The notes: generated by a model not told the origin, from the letters alone. A DNA stretch of 64,000 bases from Labrys sedimenti (GCF_034424805.1 NZ_JAXOUF010000004.1:1-64000); one strand, 5' to 3'. Shown: positions 17,370 through 25,691, counted from the first letter of the stretch. Numbers and translations are program-made.

Positions 17370-17761
17370 CCGTCGCCTCCTCCCATGACGACCACCCCTG
17401 CGACGATCAGGCCGATGCCGACCAGGCGCCAGGGTGAGAGCTCTTCACCAAAGACGTAGTGGGAGGCGATGGCAACCACCAGCATCACCACGGCGGTGAG
17501 GGGAAAGCCGAAGCTGAGCGGAATGCGATCGAGGATGACCATCCAGGCCGAGAAGGCCCCGAGATAGCCGAAGACACCGACGATGACCCAGGGATTGCTT
17601 GCCGCTTGCATCAGCCAGGCCAGGCCGAAAGGCAGATGCGCCAGCGCTTCGCCGCCGATCTTGAGGGCAAGCTGCGAGGTGGTCTCGAACACCAGCAGGA
17701 GCAGCCACGCAAACAAGGTATTGCGGTAGCCTGGACGCATGGTGGAGATTGCGTTGGTCAT
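17366..17761 (-). CDS. Four-TM EamA/SMR-type transporter subunit (second of two in cluster)
   Basis: 131 residues with four predicted helices, about 15-35, 55-75, 80-102 and 110-128. The pattern (PLSFGFPLTAVVMLVVAIASHYVFGEELSPWRLVGIGLIVAGVVVMG) is that of half-size EamA/small-multidrug-resistance proteins. Such halves work as dimers; ArnE and ArnF, which flip undecaprenyl-phosphate-aminoarabinose, are heterodimeric examples. A similar half lies at 19790-20152. Overlaps its neighbours on both sides by four bases. Confidence 0.82.
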   Translation of the reverse strand: MTNAISTMRPGYRNTLFAWLLLLVFETTSQLALKIGGEALAHLPFGLAWLMQAASNPWVIVGVFGYLGAFSAWMVILDRIPLSFGFPLTAVVMLVVAIASHYVFGEELSPWRLVGIGLIVAGVVVMGGGDG

Positions 17762-18894
17762 GCCGCTTCCTTCACGAGATTGGCGATCGCGGGATCGAAA
17801 CGGTCCAACCGCACGAATTTGGCGACGACTTGCAATATGGTGTTAATCGCCGCGTTGCGATGGCGGAAATATTGCCAATTGGGCTGCAACCGGCAGCCCA
17901 GACGCAGCTTGGGGCCGTAGAATGCCTGGCCGCTCTGGTAGACGGGGATGCCGCGCTCGATGCAATAGCGGACATTGTGCAGCCAGCTGTTGAAATAGAG
18001 ACTGAATTTCGGAACGACGGCGTAGTTCATGCCGATATATTTGTCGATCAGGCGATCCGCTGTCTCGATCACGAAATTGAAGGCGACCAGCTCGCTGCCG
18101 TGCCAATAAAGGAAGACGCTGGCCTCCGGGGCCAGGAAGCGCAGCAGCTGCGGGAAATAGTCCGGCGGCAGATATTCGAATTGGAGGTCGCTATGGGCGA
18201 CCGTCTGCTCATAGAGGGCGGACACCTCGCTTACGACGTCGTCGATCTGGCGACGCTGCTCGACGCGGATATCCTTGAAGGCCTTGAGCTTGCGCCGCAT
18301 GTCCTTGCGGGTGGCCTTGCTCAGGCTTTCGAGATAGGCGTCGAAACTGCCATAGGGGAGGTCGAGCACGGCCGTCGGCAGGCCGGGCAGGCGGGTGAAG
18401 CCGTTCGGCGCAAGCGCGCCGCGCCACAGGCCGTCGTCGCGGGAGGGGGCGTCCTTGATGCCGAGCAGGCCATAGCGCTTGGCCGCGCCGAATTCCTGGA
18501 GCGCAGCGACGATACGCCTGAGCAGCGCGGGCCGGTCATAGGCCGGCACCTCCGGCGCGAAGCCGAGATGGCAGATTTCGGCAACCGGCGAGCCGAAGGC
18601 GATCAGGCGCAGCGACAGCAGGGCCGGCAGCAGGCGATGGATCTGGTTGGTGATCCGCTTCAAGACGCCCTGCACGGTGGTGTCGAGGCGATATTCGGTG
18701 CCGAAGGCCGGTACGACCGCAATCAGGCGGCCATCGTCGCGGATGGCCGCGTAGTACCAGGTGAAGCCGGGAGGCCCGGCTTCCTCGCAGGCGCGATAGA
18801 AGGCCCAGTTTTCCGGATCGGACGGAAAGCAGCGGTTCCAGTCCGCGCTGTCGAAGGCGGTGATCGAGTTTTCGACGATGGCGGTGAGCGTCAT
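17758..18894 (-). CDS. GNAT/FemAB-like N-acyltransferase (BioF2-like domain)
   Basis: 378 residues. The centre (YLESLSKATRKDMRRKLKAFKD..., then DLQFEYLPPDYFPQLLRFL and VFLYWHGSELVAFNFVIETADRLIDKYIGMNY) matches the peptidoglycan-bridge/FemAB-like GNAT superfamily often annotated as acetyltransferase_6. These enzymes transfer amino-acyl or fatty-acyl groups to amines. No signal peptide is present. The four-base ATGA overlap with the hydrolase gene before it and the EamA gene after it shows tight coupling. The acyl donor and acceptor are not predictable. Confidence 0.78.
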   Translation of the reverse strand: MTLTAIVENSITAFDSADWNRCFPSDPENWAFYRACEEAGPPGFTWYYAAIRDDGRLIAVVPAFGTEYRLDTTVQGVLKRITNQIHRLLPALLSLRLIAFGSPVAEICHLGFAPEVPAYDRPALLRRIVAALQEFGAAKRYGLLGIKDAPSRDDGLWRGALAPNGFTRLPGLPTAVLDLPYGSFDAYLESLSKATRKDMRRKLKAFKDIRVEQRRQIDDVVSEVSALYEQTVAHSDLQFEYLPPDYFPQLLRFLAPEASVFLYWHGSELVAFNFVIETADRLIDKYIGMNYAVVPKFSLYFNSWLHNVRYCIERGIPVYQSGQAFYGPKLRLGCRLQPNWQYFRHRNAAINTILQVVAKFVRLDRFDPAIANLVKEAA

Positions 18895-19793
18895 GATCGT
18901 CCTCGATTGAGCGCCAGGCTCAGGCTGGGCGCAGTAAGCCGTCGAGGCTCGGTGCGCTTGAGAAAACCAACGGAATGATCGATCACCAGCTCCCGCTCCT
19001 GGTCGAGCGTGATCATGTGGTAGCTGTTCTCCAGCAGGATCTTCTCGACATTGCCGCCAAGATTGGCCGCCAGATAATTGGCATTGCGGATGCTGGTGAC
19101 GTCGTCCTCGCGGGCGTGCAGGACCAGGACCGGCGTGCGCAGGGCGGGCAGGCGCGGTTTCAGGTCCCGGATGAGGTAGAGAAGCTGGGCAAGGCTGCGG
19201 CCGGGCATGTAGAGCAGGCCCGCCTCTTCGCTTCGGCCGGATTCCATGGCGGCCTGCACGCGGGTCCGGAGCCGGTCATCCTTGATGCCGTAGGGAAAAT
19301 TCTCACGGAAGCGGAAGAAGCGTCCGAGCCCGAGCAGGATCGCCACATGCAAAAGCACGCTGCCGCGCGGCACGCTCCAGCCGTCATAGAACATGGTCGG
19401 CGAATAGAGCAGGCAGCCGGCCACCCGGTCGGACCGGTGGGATGCCACCAGCAGGGCCAGCAGCGCGCCCATCGATAGGCCGCCGACGAACACGGCGTCG
19501 TGGTCCTGGCGGATCTGGTCGAAGGCTTCGAGCGCGCTGGCCAGCCAATCCTTCCAGCCGGTCGCGGTGAGATCGGCCTCGCTGCCGCAATGGCCCGCAA
19601 GCTGCACGCCATAGACCGAATAGCCGGCCCGTGCGAGGCCCTTGGCGACCAGCTTCAACTCGGCCGGCGTGCCGGTCAGCCCGTGGATCAACAGAATGGC
19701 AGTCGGGCCGCCGGCATAGTGAAAGGCATGGGGCTGGGCAGTAGATGGAGAGCTTTCGGCCTCGGGCTGGCCGATCGGGGTGTGGACATTCAT
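18891..19793 (-). CDS. Alpha/beta hydrolase, carboxylesterase/monoglyceride-lipase-like
   Basis: 300 residues from ATG 19793. Oxyanion region LLIHGLTGTPAEL, nucleophile elbow GGLSMGA, acid in VLHAREDDVTS and histidine in LENSYHMITLDQE make a complete catalytic triad, in the manner of Est30-type carboxylesterases and monoglyceride lipases. It has no signal peptide and so acts in the cytoplasm. It would be expected to hydrolyse an ester or thioester, for instance a lipid intermediate. ATGA overlaps join it to the EamA half before it and the acyltransferase after it. Confidence 0.85.
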   Translation of the reverse strand: MNVHTPIGQPEAESSPSTAQPHAFHYAGGPTAILLIHGLTGTPAELKLVAKGLARAGYSVYGVQLAGHCGSEADLTATGWKDWLASALEAFDQIRQDHDAVFVGGLSMGALLALLVASHRSDRVAGCLLYSPTMFYDGWSVPRGSVLLHVAILLGLGRFFRFRENFPYGIKDDRLRTRVQAAMESGRSEEAGLLYMPGRSLAQLLYLIRDLKPRLPALRTPVLVLHAREDDVTSIRNANYLAANLGGNVEKILLENSYHMITLDQERELVIDHSVGFLKRTEPRRLTAPSLSLALNRGRS

Positions 19794-20152
19794 GTCGAGG
19801 TCCCCACAATGGCGACGCCTACGGCGATGAGGGCGGTTCCAAGCCAGCGCCGACGCGATACCGGTTCCTTGAGGATGAAGCGGCTGGCGAGGGCGATGCC
19901 GCAATAGGAGAGGCTCGCCAGCGGGAAGGCCAGGCTCAGCGGCATGCGCGACAGCACGAACAGCCAGGCCCCGATCTCGATGGCGTAGGTCGCCACGCCC
20001 AGCCAGATCAATGGCGTGGTCGCGACCTTGAGCCAGACCGGCCGCGAGGAATCCCCGCCCGTGACGCCGTCGAGGCCTGCCTTGAAGCAGAGCTGGCCGA
20101 CGACGTCGCACAGGATCGTGCCGAAGAGGACGAGAAGGGCGAAACCGTTCAT
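19790..20152 (-). CDS. Four-TM EamA/SMR-type transporter subunit (first of two in cluster)
   Basis: 120 residues and four hydrophobic helices. GTILCDVVGQLCFKAGLDG opens the protein, and SRMPLSLAFPLASLSYCGIALASRFILKEPVSRRRWLGTALI resembles the second half of EamA proteins and the ArnE/ArnF subunits. Together with the 131-residue paralogue at 17366-17761 it may form an asymmetric flippase or exporter for the cluster product. Start ATG overlaps the stop of the arginase-fold gene. Confidence 0.82.
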   Translation of the reverse strand: MNGFALLVLFGTILCDVVGQLCFKAGLDGVTGGDSSRPVWLKVATTPLIWLGVATYAIEIGAWLFVLSRMPLSLAFPLASLSYCGIALASRFILKEPVSRRRWLGTALIAVGVAIVGTST

Positions 20153-21063
20153 AGGGCAGCCTCGAAGGCAGCAATCAGCCGCTCGTTGGTATGGGCATTG
20201 ACGGAGAGATCGGGCGCCGCCTCGACGCGCGGCTGGTCGAGCCGAGATTCGATGAGCTTGAAGGGATTGCGATGGCGGATCGGCGCGTATTCGCCGCAGA
20301 TATCGGCACCGACCACGCTGAAATTGGCTGCCAGGCGCCGGATGGCTTCGATCAGGCGTTGCAGCGGCAGTCCGCCTTGGTCCCAATTGGTCACGGCTTC
20401 GGTCGGCGGCAGCACGTCCTTGTCGATGGTGATCCAGATCCGCTCCGTCGGCACGCGTTCCATCAGGGCACAGAGGAAGTTGCCCCAGTCCTGGTCCACC
20501 AGGTTGTGCCAGCGAATCAACCCGTCGGCGGCGACATGCCCGGCGCCGCTGCGGACGGCCTTGCGGGTTTCCGAGGGACCATGCCACCAGGGGAAGAGTT
20601 CCAGCCGTCCGTTCGACAAAGCCTCCAGATTGGCGCCCTTGCGGTCTGGACGCACGAGATCGTCGCTGCAGGGGCCAATGGTGACGACGCGCTGGACATG
20701 TGGCAGGGCGAGCGCCTCGTTGACCCAGGATCCGCAATGGCGGCGGGGCATGGTCCAGCACCAGTCGGGGTGATTGTCGAAATGGAGCACGGTCAACGGC
20801 CCCGGAGCGGAGGCGATGAAACTGGCGGTAAGGTGATGGAAATCGCCGGAACCGACCAGCGTCAGCGCCGGTCCCGACGAGGCCGGCAGGCCGGCCCAGA
20901 AACTTTCGAAGGCGGCATAGGCCTGGCGGCGCGCCCATAGGCGCAAGGCCGGCCCGAGCGAGCGCAGGTCATGCAGGACAGCCTGGCCGGACTGCAGGCG
21001 CCGGGTGATCGGCCCCTGGCCAGGCAGGCTGCCGTCGAGATCCAGGACCCGGATCGGCATCAT
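20149..21063 (-). CDS. Arginase/agmatinase-fold protein
   Basis: 304 residues with a ureohydrolase-like core. Candidate metal ligands are present in order: SGDFHH near residue 73, the DxHxD motif in HFDNHPDW near 100, and DKD in ITIDKDVLPP near 205. The usual SxDxDxxDPxxxPG substrate loop is strongly changed (a Pro-Pro and TNWDQGG follow), so arginase or agmatinase activity should not be assumed; a different C-N hydrolase or deacetylase role is possible. ATGA overlaps connect it to the HAD phosphatase and the first EamA subunit. Confidence 0.75.
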   Translation of the reverse strand: MMPIRVLDLDGSLPGQGPITRRLQSGQAVLHDLRSLGPALRLWARRQAYAAFESFWAGLPASSGPALTLVGSGDFHHLTASFIASAPGPLTVLHFDNHPDWCWTMPRRHCGSWVNEALALPHVQRVVTIGPCSDDLVRPDRKGANLEALSNGRLELFPWWHGPSETRKAVRSGAGHVAADGLIRWHNLVDQDWGNFLCALMERVPTERIWITIDKDVLPPTEAVTNWDQGGLPLQRLIEAIRRLAANFSVVGADICGEYAPIRHRNPFKLIESRLDQPRVEAAPDLSVNAHTNERLIAAFEAAL

Positions 21064-21827
21064 GGCAGCACCCTGCGGGGAATATCGGCTTCGAGCACGA
21101 CTGCTTGCTTTTCCTGTCCGAAAAAGGCTCCGCTGGGAGCGTGGATGGGCAGGTCGGCCAAACCGGTGCCGCCGAGGTTTGGCAGCCGCTCGGCCAGAAG
21201 CCGGGTGACCTCGGCAAAATCCGCATAAGGCAGGTGCGCGATGCCGTTTGCCTGGCAGTGCTCCCACAGGCCTGCCTTGGCAAAGACGAGATCGACGACC
21301 CCGGCCGCGCAGTAGTCGGAACGCCCGTCGCCGATCAGGATGGTGGTGTGCGCCTCCGCGCTGCCGGCCGAACGCACGGCTTCGCATTTGCAGGTTCCGG
21401 CTGCGGAATGACAGGCTAGGGAGGCATGCGGGCTGAGCATGGCATGACGATCCTCGGCCAGGAACATCAGGCGATTGGCAATGACGGGCAGGTCGCCCAG
21501 GCCGACGCGCGACAGGATGCGCCGGATTGCATAATCGAGACCATCGCTGACGATGATCGGCTCGATGTCATGGTCTCGGCAGAAGGCGACGAAGTCGACG
21601 AAACCGGGATCGATGTCGATGGCGTCGAGCAGATGATCGAGGGCAGGGCGGCTGCATTGCAGCAGCGCGACCTGACGGGCCATGCAAACGGCGGAACCGA
21701 TCAGGCCCGCCTGCCACTGGGCTTCGATGTCGCGCCAGCCGGGTGCCGCAAAGGCTTCCAGCAGCACGTCGGTCACGTCGCTTGTCGCGATCGTTCCATC
21801 GAAGTCGCAATATATCCGATACGCCAT
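21060..21827 (-). CDS. HAD-IB phosphatase, MtnX/phosphoserine-phosphatase-like
   Basis: 255 residues. Catalytic motif I is CDFDGTIATSD, motif II lies in PIIVSDGLDY, and motif III/IV in LIGDGRSDYCAA, as in MtnX-like HAD-IB phosphatases. It removes phosphate from a small molecule. No other methionine-salvage gene is present, so the MtnX-type substrate is doubtful. A short extra C-terminal segment (about 40 residues) follows the HAD fold. It is the first gene of the leftward operon, 25 bases downstream of the predicted sigma54 start site. Confidence 0.85.
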   Translation of the reverse strand: MAYRIYCDFDGTIATSDVTDVLLEAFAAPGWRDIEAQWQAGLIGSAVCMARQVALLQCSRPALDHLLDAIDIDPGFVDFVAFCRDHDIEPIIVSDGLDYAIRRILSRVGLGDLPVIANRLMFLAEDRHAMLSPHASLACHSAAGTCKCEAVRSAGSAEAHTTILIGDGRSDYCAAGVVDLVFAKAGLWEHCQANGIAHLPYADFAEVTRLLAERLPNLGGTGLADLPIHAPSGAFFGQEKQAVVLEADIPRRVLP

Positions 21828-21863
21828 TTCACGATCCGCCGGCAGGAGATTTGCCTCCTCGTC

Positions 21864-21878
21864 GCAAGATGCATGCCA
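21864..21878 (-). promoter_or_regulatory. Sigma54 promoter of the leftward cluster arm
   Basis: On the minus strand the bases read TGGCATGCATCTTGC: GG and GC are at the exact -24/-12 spacing and only one position differs from TGGCACG-N4-TTGC. Predicted start of transcription is near 21852, giving a 25-base leader for the HAD gene. The cluster encodes its own NtrC-type activator. Confidence 0.75.
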
Positions 21879-22005
21879 GTCGGCTTTGCGCGGTCGCGAA
21901 CCGGTGTGCCGGTCTTCAGATAGGGATGGAGACGAGCGCCTGCCGGCAAAAATGCCGATCTGAAGATCGTCACACCACCTCGATTTCCTCGGCTTCCTCC
22001 AAATT

Positions 22006-22030
22006 GCGAGCTACAAGTTTTGTAGCTCGC
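22006..22030. promoter_or_regulatory. Inverted repeat, candidate enhancer site for the NtrC-type regulator
   Basis: GCGAGCTACAA (22006-22016) and TTGTAGCTCGC (22020-22030) are perfect 11-bp arms with a three-base centre. The centre is about 140 bases upstream of the predicted rightward start and about 165 upstream of the leftward start, the usual place for sigma54 activator binding. A weaker 9-bp pair TCTTCAGAT/ATCTGAAGA lies at 21913-21921 and 21958-21966. Confidence 0.65.
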
Positions 22031-22132
22031 GTCAGGAAATGTCGGAGTGCCGGCCGCCCTCCCATTGCCGGTCGCAGCGCGCAACACGCCAAAGCCCCGG
22101 CGGAATGAGGGCATTCCCGACTTTGGCGATCT

Positions 22133-22147
22133 TGGCACGTTCCTTGC
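22133..22147 (+). promoter_or_regulatory. Sigma54 promoter of the rightward cluster arm
   Basis: TGGCACGTTCCTTGC matches all eleven fixed positions of TGGCACG-N4-TTGC. The predicted start is near 22159, about 50 bases before the desaturase ATG. Confidence 0.85.
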
Positions 22148-22209
22148 GGTTGGTAGGACAGCCGCTCTGTTGGTCACCTGGCAAGGCGACCGAACCAGGA
22201 ACGTTCAAG

Positions 22210-23064
22210 ATGCGCATTCTGCAATATTCAAAGTGGGACTGGGTGCCTGTCGTGCTCGGCACCGCTCACTTCCTCGCCGTGATCGGGTTGTTTCTAGCTT
22301 TCCCGCATTTGTCCTGGTGGAGCTTCATCTGCCTGGCGTTGATCTATTCGCTATCGATATCCTGGAATATCAACAGTATATCGCACAACTTCATTCATAA
22401 TTCGTTCTTTGCCAGCCAGACCTTGAATGTCGTCTTCAGCTTCATGCTGTCGATCACGCTCGGCTTTTCGCAGGCCATGTACAACTTCGTCCATATGCGC
22501 CATCACAGCGGCAATATGGACAGGCCCGACGAGGCCGGAAAAACCATCGACTACCTGTCGATCTACAAGCATGGCCATGACGGCAAGCCCGAAAATGTCT
22601 GGGCCTATACCTTCCTCAGCTATTTCCGCGATGACCCGGCCGAAATCCTCCGGGCCATGGCGGTGCGGCGTCCGGGCGAGGCCCGGCAGGCCAAGTTCGA
22701 ACTCGCCGTGATGATCGGCTTCTACCTGGTGCTGGCGCTGCTCGACTGGCGCTTCATCGTTTGCATGCTGCCCTTCAACTATCTGGGCCAATGCCTGTCG
22801 TCCCTCAACGGCTATTACGAGCATTTCGGCGGCGACCCGGAAAAGCCGCTGGCCTGGGGCGTGAGCACCTATGAAAAGGTCTACAACTGGACCTGGATGA
22901 ACAATGGCTATCACGCCGAGCATCATTACAGGCCCAAGGTTCACTGGACCAAGATGCCCGAACTGCACCGCACCATTGCCACGGAGCAGGAACAGGCCGG
23001 CACGCGGGTGATCCGCCCGCCCCATCCTCTCGGCTTCCTCGACGCCGATCTCGCCCAGCACTGA
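22210..23064 (+). CDS. Membrane diiron fatty-acid desaturase/hydroxylase-like protein
   Basis: 284 residues, four to five membrane helices and the three histidine boxes of the integral-membrane diiron family: HNFIHNSF near residue 63, HMRHH near 97 and the late NNGYHAEHHYRP near 237. Members desaturate or hydroxylate acyl chains, and some act on small amino-acid-derived substrates. ATG 22210 has AGGA at nine bases; the frame is open further upstream but that would cross the sigma54 promoter. The stop overlaps the aminotransferase start (TGATG). It is the first gene behind the perfect sigma54 promoter. Confidence 0.88.
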   Translation: MRILQYSKWDWVPVVLGTAHFLAVIGLFLAFPHLSWWSFICLALIYSLSISWNINSISHNFIHNSFFASQTLNVVFSFMLSITLGFSQAMYNFVHMRHHSGNMDRPDEAGKTIDYLSIYKHGHDGKPENVWAYTFLSYFRDDPAEILRAMAVRRPGEARQAKFELAVMIGFYLVLALLDWRFIVCMLPFNYLGQCLSSLNGYYEHFGGDPEKPLAWGVSTYEKVYNWTWMNNGYHAEHHYRPKVHWTKMPELHRTIATEQEQAGTRVIRPPHPLGFLDADLAQH

Positions 23065-24473
23065 TGCCCGCGCGCCGAACTCAAGGCGACGCGCCCGCCA
23101 AAACCCTCCTCAATCGAGATAATCCCGTGAATTACATCAGCCCCTCCCTCACGCGTACCACCACCAGTGCCTCCCTGTTCGAGACGGCGCGCCATGTCAT
23201 TCCTGGTGGCGTGAACTCGACCGCCCGGGCCCAATGGTCAGGCTGGCTGCCTTATCCCCTGTTCGTCGAGAAGGGGGAGGGATCGCGGCTCGTCGATGTC
23301 GACGGCAATCACTACATCGACTATCTCCTCGGGCTCGGCCCGATGATCCTCGGGCATCGTCCACCCCAGGTGACCCGGGCGGTCGTAGACTTCATCGAGC
23401 AGCGCGGCACCGTCTTCGCCTTGCCGACGGCCGACGAGGCGGTCCTGGCCGAAAAGATCGTGGCCGCGGTCCCCGGCGTCGAGCAGGTTCGCCTGTGCAA
23501 TACCGGCACCGAGGCCGTGCTCTATGCCACCCGCCTGGCTCGGGCCTTCACCAGAAAGCGCAAGATCATCCGCTTCGAGGGCATGTATCATGGCTTCTCG
23601 GATGGGGTATATTGGAGCAAGCATCCCCCCATAGACAAGGCCGGGCCCGATCACAGCCCCAGGGCAGTGGCCCAGGGTCCCGGCATGCCGCGCGGCGTGG
23701 AAGAGAACCTGATCATCCTGCCCTGGAACGACGCGCAGGTGCTGGCCGACGTTCTGGCCAAACACGGCGAGGAGATCGCCGGCATCATCACCGAGCCGGT
23801 GATGTGCAATACCGGCTGCATCCTGCCCAGGCCCGGCTACCTGGAAGCGATGCGCGATCTCGCCACCCGGCATGACGTCGTGCTGATCTTCGACGAGGTC
23901 ATCACCGGTTTCCGGCTCGGCCTCGGCGGCGCCCAGGCGCGGTTCGGCATCCGGCCTGATTTGTCGGTGTTCGCCAAGGGGCTCGGCGGCGGCTTCCCGG
24001 TGGCGGCGCTCGGGGGCAGGAAGGAGATCATGAGCCTGGTCGCCGATGGCACCGTGTCGATGGCGGGCACCTACACGGCCAATGGCATTGCGGTCGCTGC
24101 CGCCAATGCGGCGCTGGATGAGCTCGGCCAAAGCGGGGTCTATGAGCGACTGGATGCCGTCTCGGATGAATTGAGGACGGGGCTCGACCTCGTCCTGAAG
24201 CAGGCGGGGTTGCCTGCCTACACGGTCGGTCTCGGCCCCTTGATGCAGGTGTGGTTCGCCGACAAGCCGATCCACAATTATCGCGACGCCGAACGTTACG
24301 CCGACCAGGGCCTGTTCCGGCGCTGGTTCGAGGGCATGCTGGAGCGCGGCGTGCTCTTCCATCCCGGCGCTTACGAGAACCTGTTCGTATCGACGGCCCA
24401 TAGCCGCGAGGACGTCGCGGTCACGCTGGCGGCCGCCAGGGATGTCGCCAGCGGCCTCGCGCGGACGATGTGA
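23064..24473 (+). CDS. Class III PLP aminotransferase, glutamate-1-semialdehyde-aminomutase-like
   Basis: 469 residues from ATG 23064; GTG 23127 is an in-frame alternative that would give the more usual N terminus. FETARHVIPGGVNS opens the fold, CNTGTEAVLYATRLARA binds PLP phosphate, IFDEVITGFRLG supplies the Asp, and FAKGLGGGFPVAALGG has the Schiff-base Lys near residue 305. It resembles HemL-like transaminases/mutases, but clusters of this kind use them on other omega-amino or keto substrates. TGATG coupling with the desaturase suggests they act in sequence, perhaps desaturation or hydroxylation followed by amination. Confidence 0.88.
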   Translation: MPARRTQGDAPAKTLLNRDNPVNYISPSLTRTTTSASLFETARHVIPGGVNSTARAQWSGWLPYPLFVEKGEGSRLVDVDGNHYIDYLLGLGPMILGHRPPQVTRAVVDFIEQRGTVFALPTADEAVLAEKIVAAVPGVEQVRLCNTGTEAVLYATRLARAFTRKRKIIRFEGMYHGFSDGVYWSKHPPIDKAGPDHSPRAVAQGPGMPRGVEENLIILPWNDAQVLADVLAKHGEEIAGIITEPVMCNTGCILPRPGYLEAMRDLATRHDVVLIFDEVITGFRLGLGGAQARFGIRPDLSVFAKGLGGGFPVAALGGRKEIMSLVADGTVSMAGTYTANGIAVAAANAALDELGQSGVYERLDAVSDELRTGLDLVLKQAGLPAYTVGLGPLMQVWFADKPIHNYRDAERYADQGLFRRWFEGMLERGVLFHPGAYENLFVSTAHSREDVAVTLAAARDVASGLARTM

Positions 24474-24542
24474 TCGGTCGGGCCGTCCGGTGGCTTGCAC
24501 CTGGCGGCCGGCCGCTTCCGGCCTGCTGCCACATGCGATGGA

Positions 24543-25487
24543 TTAGCCTTGCATCACGCCCTCGAACACGAGGGAGCGATGGGCGGATACGCCAGCCATC
24601 ACGCCGGCAGCCGAAGCCATCGTGGCATTCGCCATCATGCTGGTGACGTCGCCGGCGGCAAAGACACCCTCGACGCTGGTACGCTTCTGGTCATCGACGC
24701 TGACGAGAGGCCCAAGGGGACCGTCTTCGATCCGGCAGCCGAGCTGTTCTGCCAGCGGTGACGTCAAGCAGGTTCGCGGCGCAGTGAAGATGGCTCCGAC
24801 CGGCACCGTCAGGCCATTGGTGCATCGGACGGCCTCGATGGCCGTGCCGGTGCCGATGATCTCGACGGCCGGGCTCTGCTCGACCTCGATGTTGCGAGCG
24901 CGGAACAGCGGTAGGAGGTCCTCGTCGGGCTCGAACCGCCCCTGGGTGAAATAGACCGTCGGGCCCCAATCCGACACCAGCACGGCCTGATGCGCCGACA
25001 TTGGATGGTTGGCGATGACGCCGAGGCGGCGATCCGCGACTTCATAGCCATGGCAATAGGGGCAGCTGAAGATGGAAAGGCCCCAGCGCTCGCGCATGCC
25101 GGCGATCTCGGGCAATTCGTCCCCGACGCCGGTCGCGAGGATCAGCCGCCGCCCAAGGGCAATGCCCTTTTGCCCGAGGTCGACCTCGAAGACCGCTCCT
25201 TTCCGGCGTGCCTGTCGGGCCTGGCCGGCAAGGAAACCGAAAGTCGGATAGGCCGAGAGCTGAGCAAGAGCGGTGCCGATGATCTCGCGCGGCGGGCGCC
25301 CATCCTGGCCGAGAAAGCCATGGGCGCTCTCCACGAAACGGTTTCGCGGCAGGCCGGCGTCGATGAGCAGTACCCGGCGTCGGGCGCGGGCGAGTTGCAT
25401 CGCTGCGGAGACGCCGGCAAAACTGCCGCCGACGATGATGACGTCGTGAGGGTGGCGGTCGGCATCGTCGAGGGGCGATGCAGTCAT
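24543..25487 (-). CDS. Thioredoxin-reductase-like FAD/NAD(P) oxidoreductase
   Basis: 314 residues. FAD binding by DVIIVGGSFAGVSAAMQLARARR at the N terminus, ATGVGDELP, and GVFAAGDVTSMMANATMASAAGVMAG at the C terminus place it in the TrxB fold. SCPYCHGYE holds a CxxC pair where thioredoxin reductase has its redox disulfide. The NADP-binding segment between is degenerate, so the electron donor is uncertain. ATG 25487 is chosen because the upstream extension of the frame has no family similarity. It is divergent from an Rrf2 regulator, a pairing commonly seen. Confidence 0.88.
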   Translation of the reverse strand: MTASPLDDADRHPHDVIIVGGSFAGVSAAMQLARARRRVLLIDAGLPRNRFVESAHGFLGQDGRPPREIIGTALAQLSAYPTFGFLAGQARQARRKGAVFEVDLGQKGIALGRRLILATGVGDELPEIAGMRERWGLSIFSCPYCHGYEVADRRLGVIANHPMSAHQAVLVSDWGPTVYFTQGRFEPDEDLLPLFRARNIEVEQSPAVEIIGTGTAIEAVRCTNGLTVPVGAIFTAPRTCLTSPLAEQLGCRIEDGPLGPLVSVDDQKRTSVEGVFAAGDVTSMMANATMASAAGVMAGVSAHRSLVFEGVMQG

Positions 25488-25691
25488 TGAAGCACCTATG
25501 GTCCAGGTTGAAAAGCAGTTCGCTGGCGTGGCTGCCACATGCGTATCATTGAGAGTTACATGATATCTCGGCCAACGAATAACGCAACTTTTATTGTTAC
25601 GAGAATCGATTCCGGTTATCACTGATGGCGGCAACCCATCGTCGCCACGGTGCGGTAGCCGGTCGGGAATACTGAAAGGAAAGGGGACCGA

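Noticed and set aside
22210..24473. Rhizobitoxine-like pathway (desaturase plus aminotransferase)
   Set aside because: The aminotransferase is class III and lacks the sulfhydrylase fusion typical of RtxA, and no other rtx gene is present.
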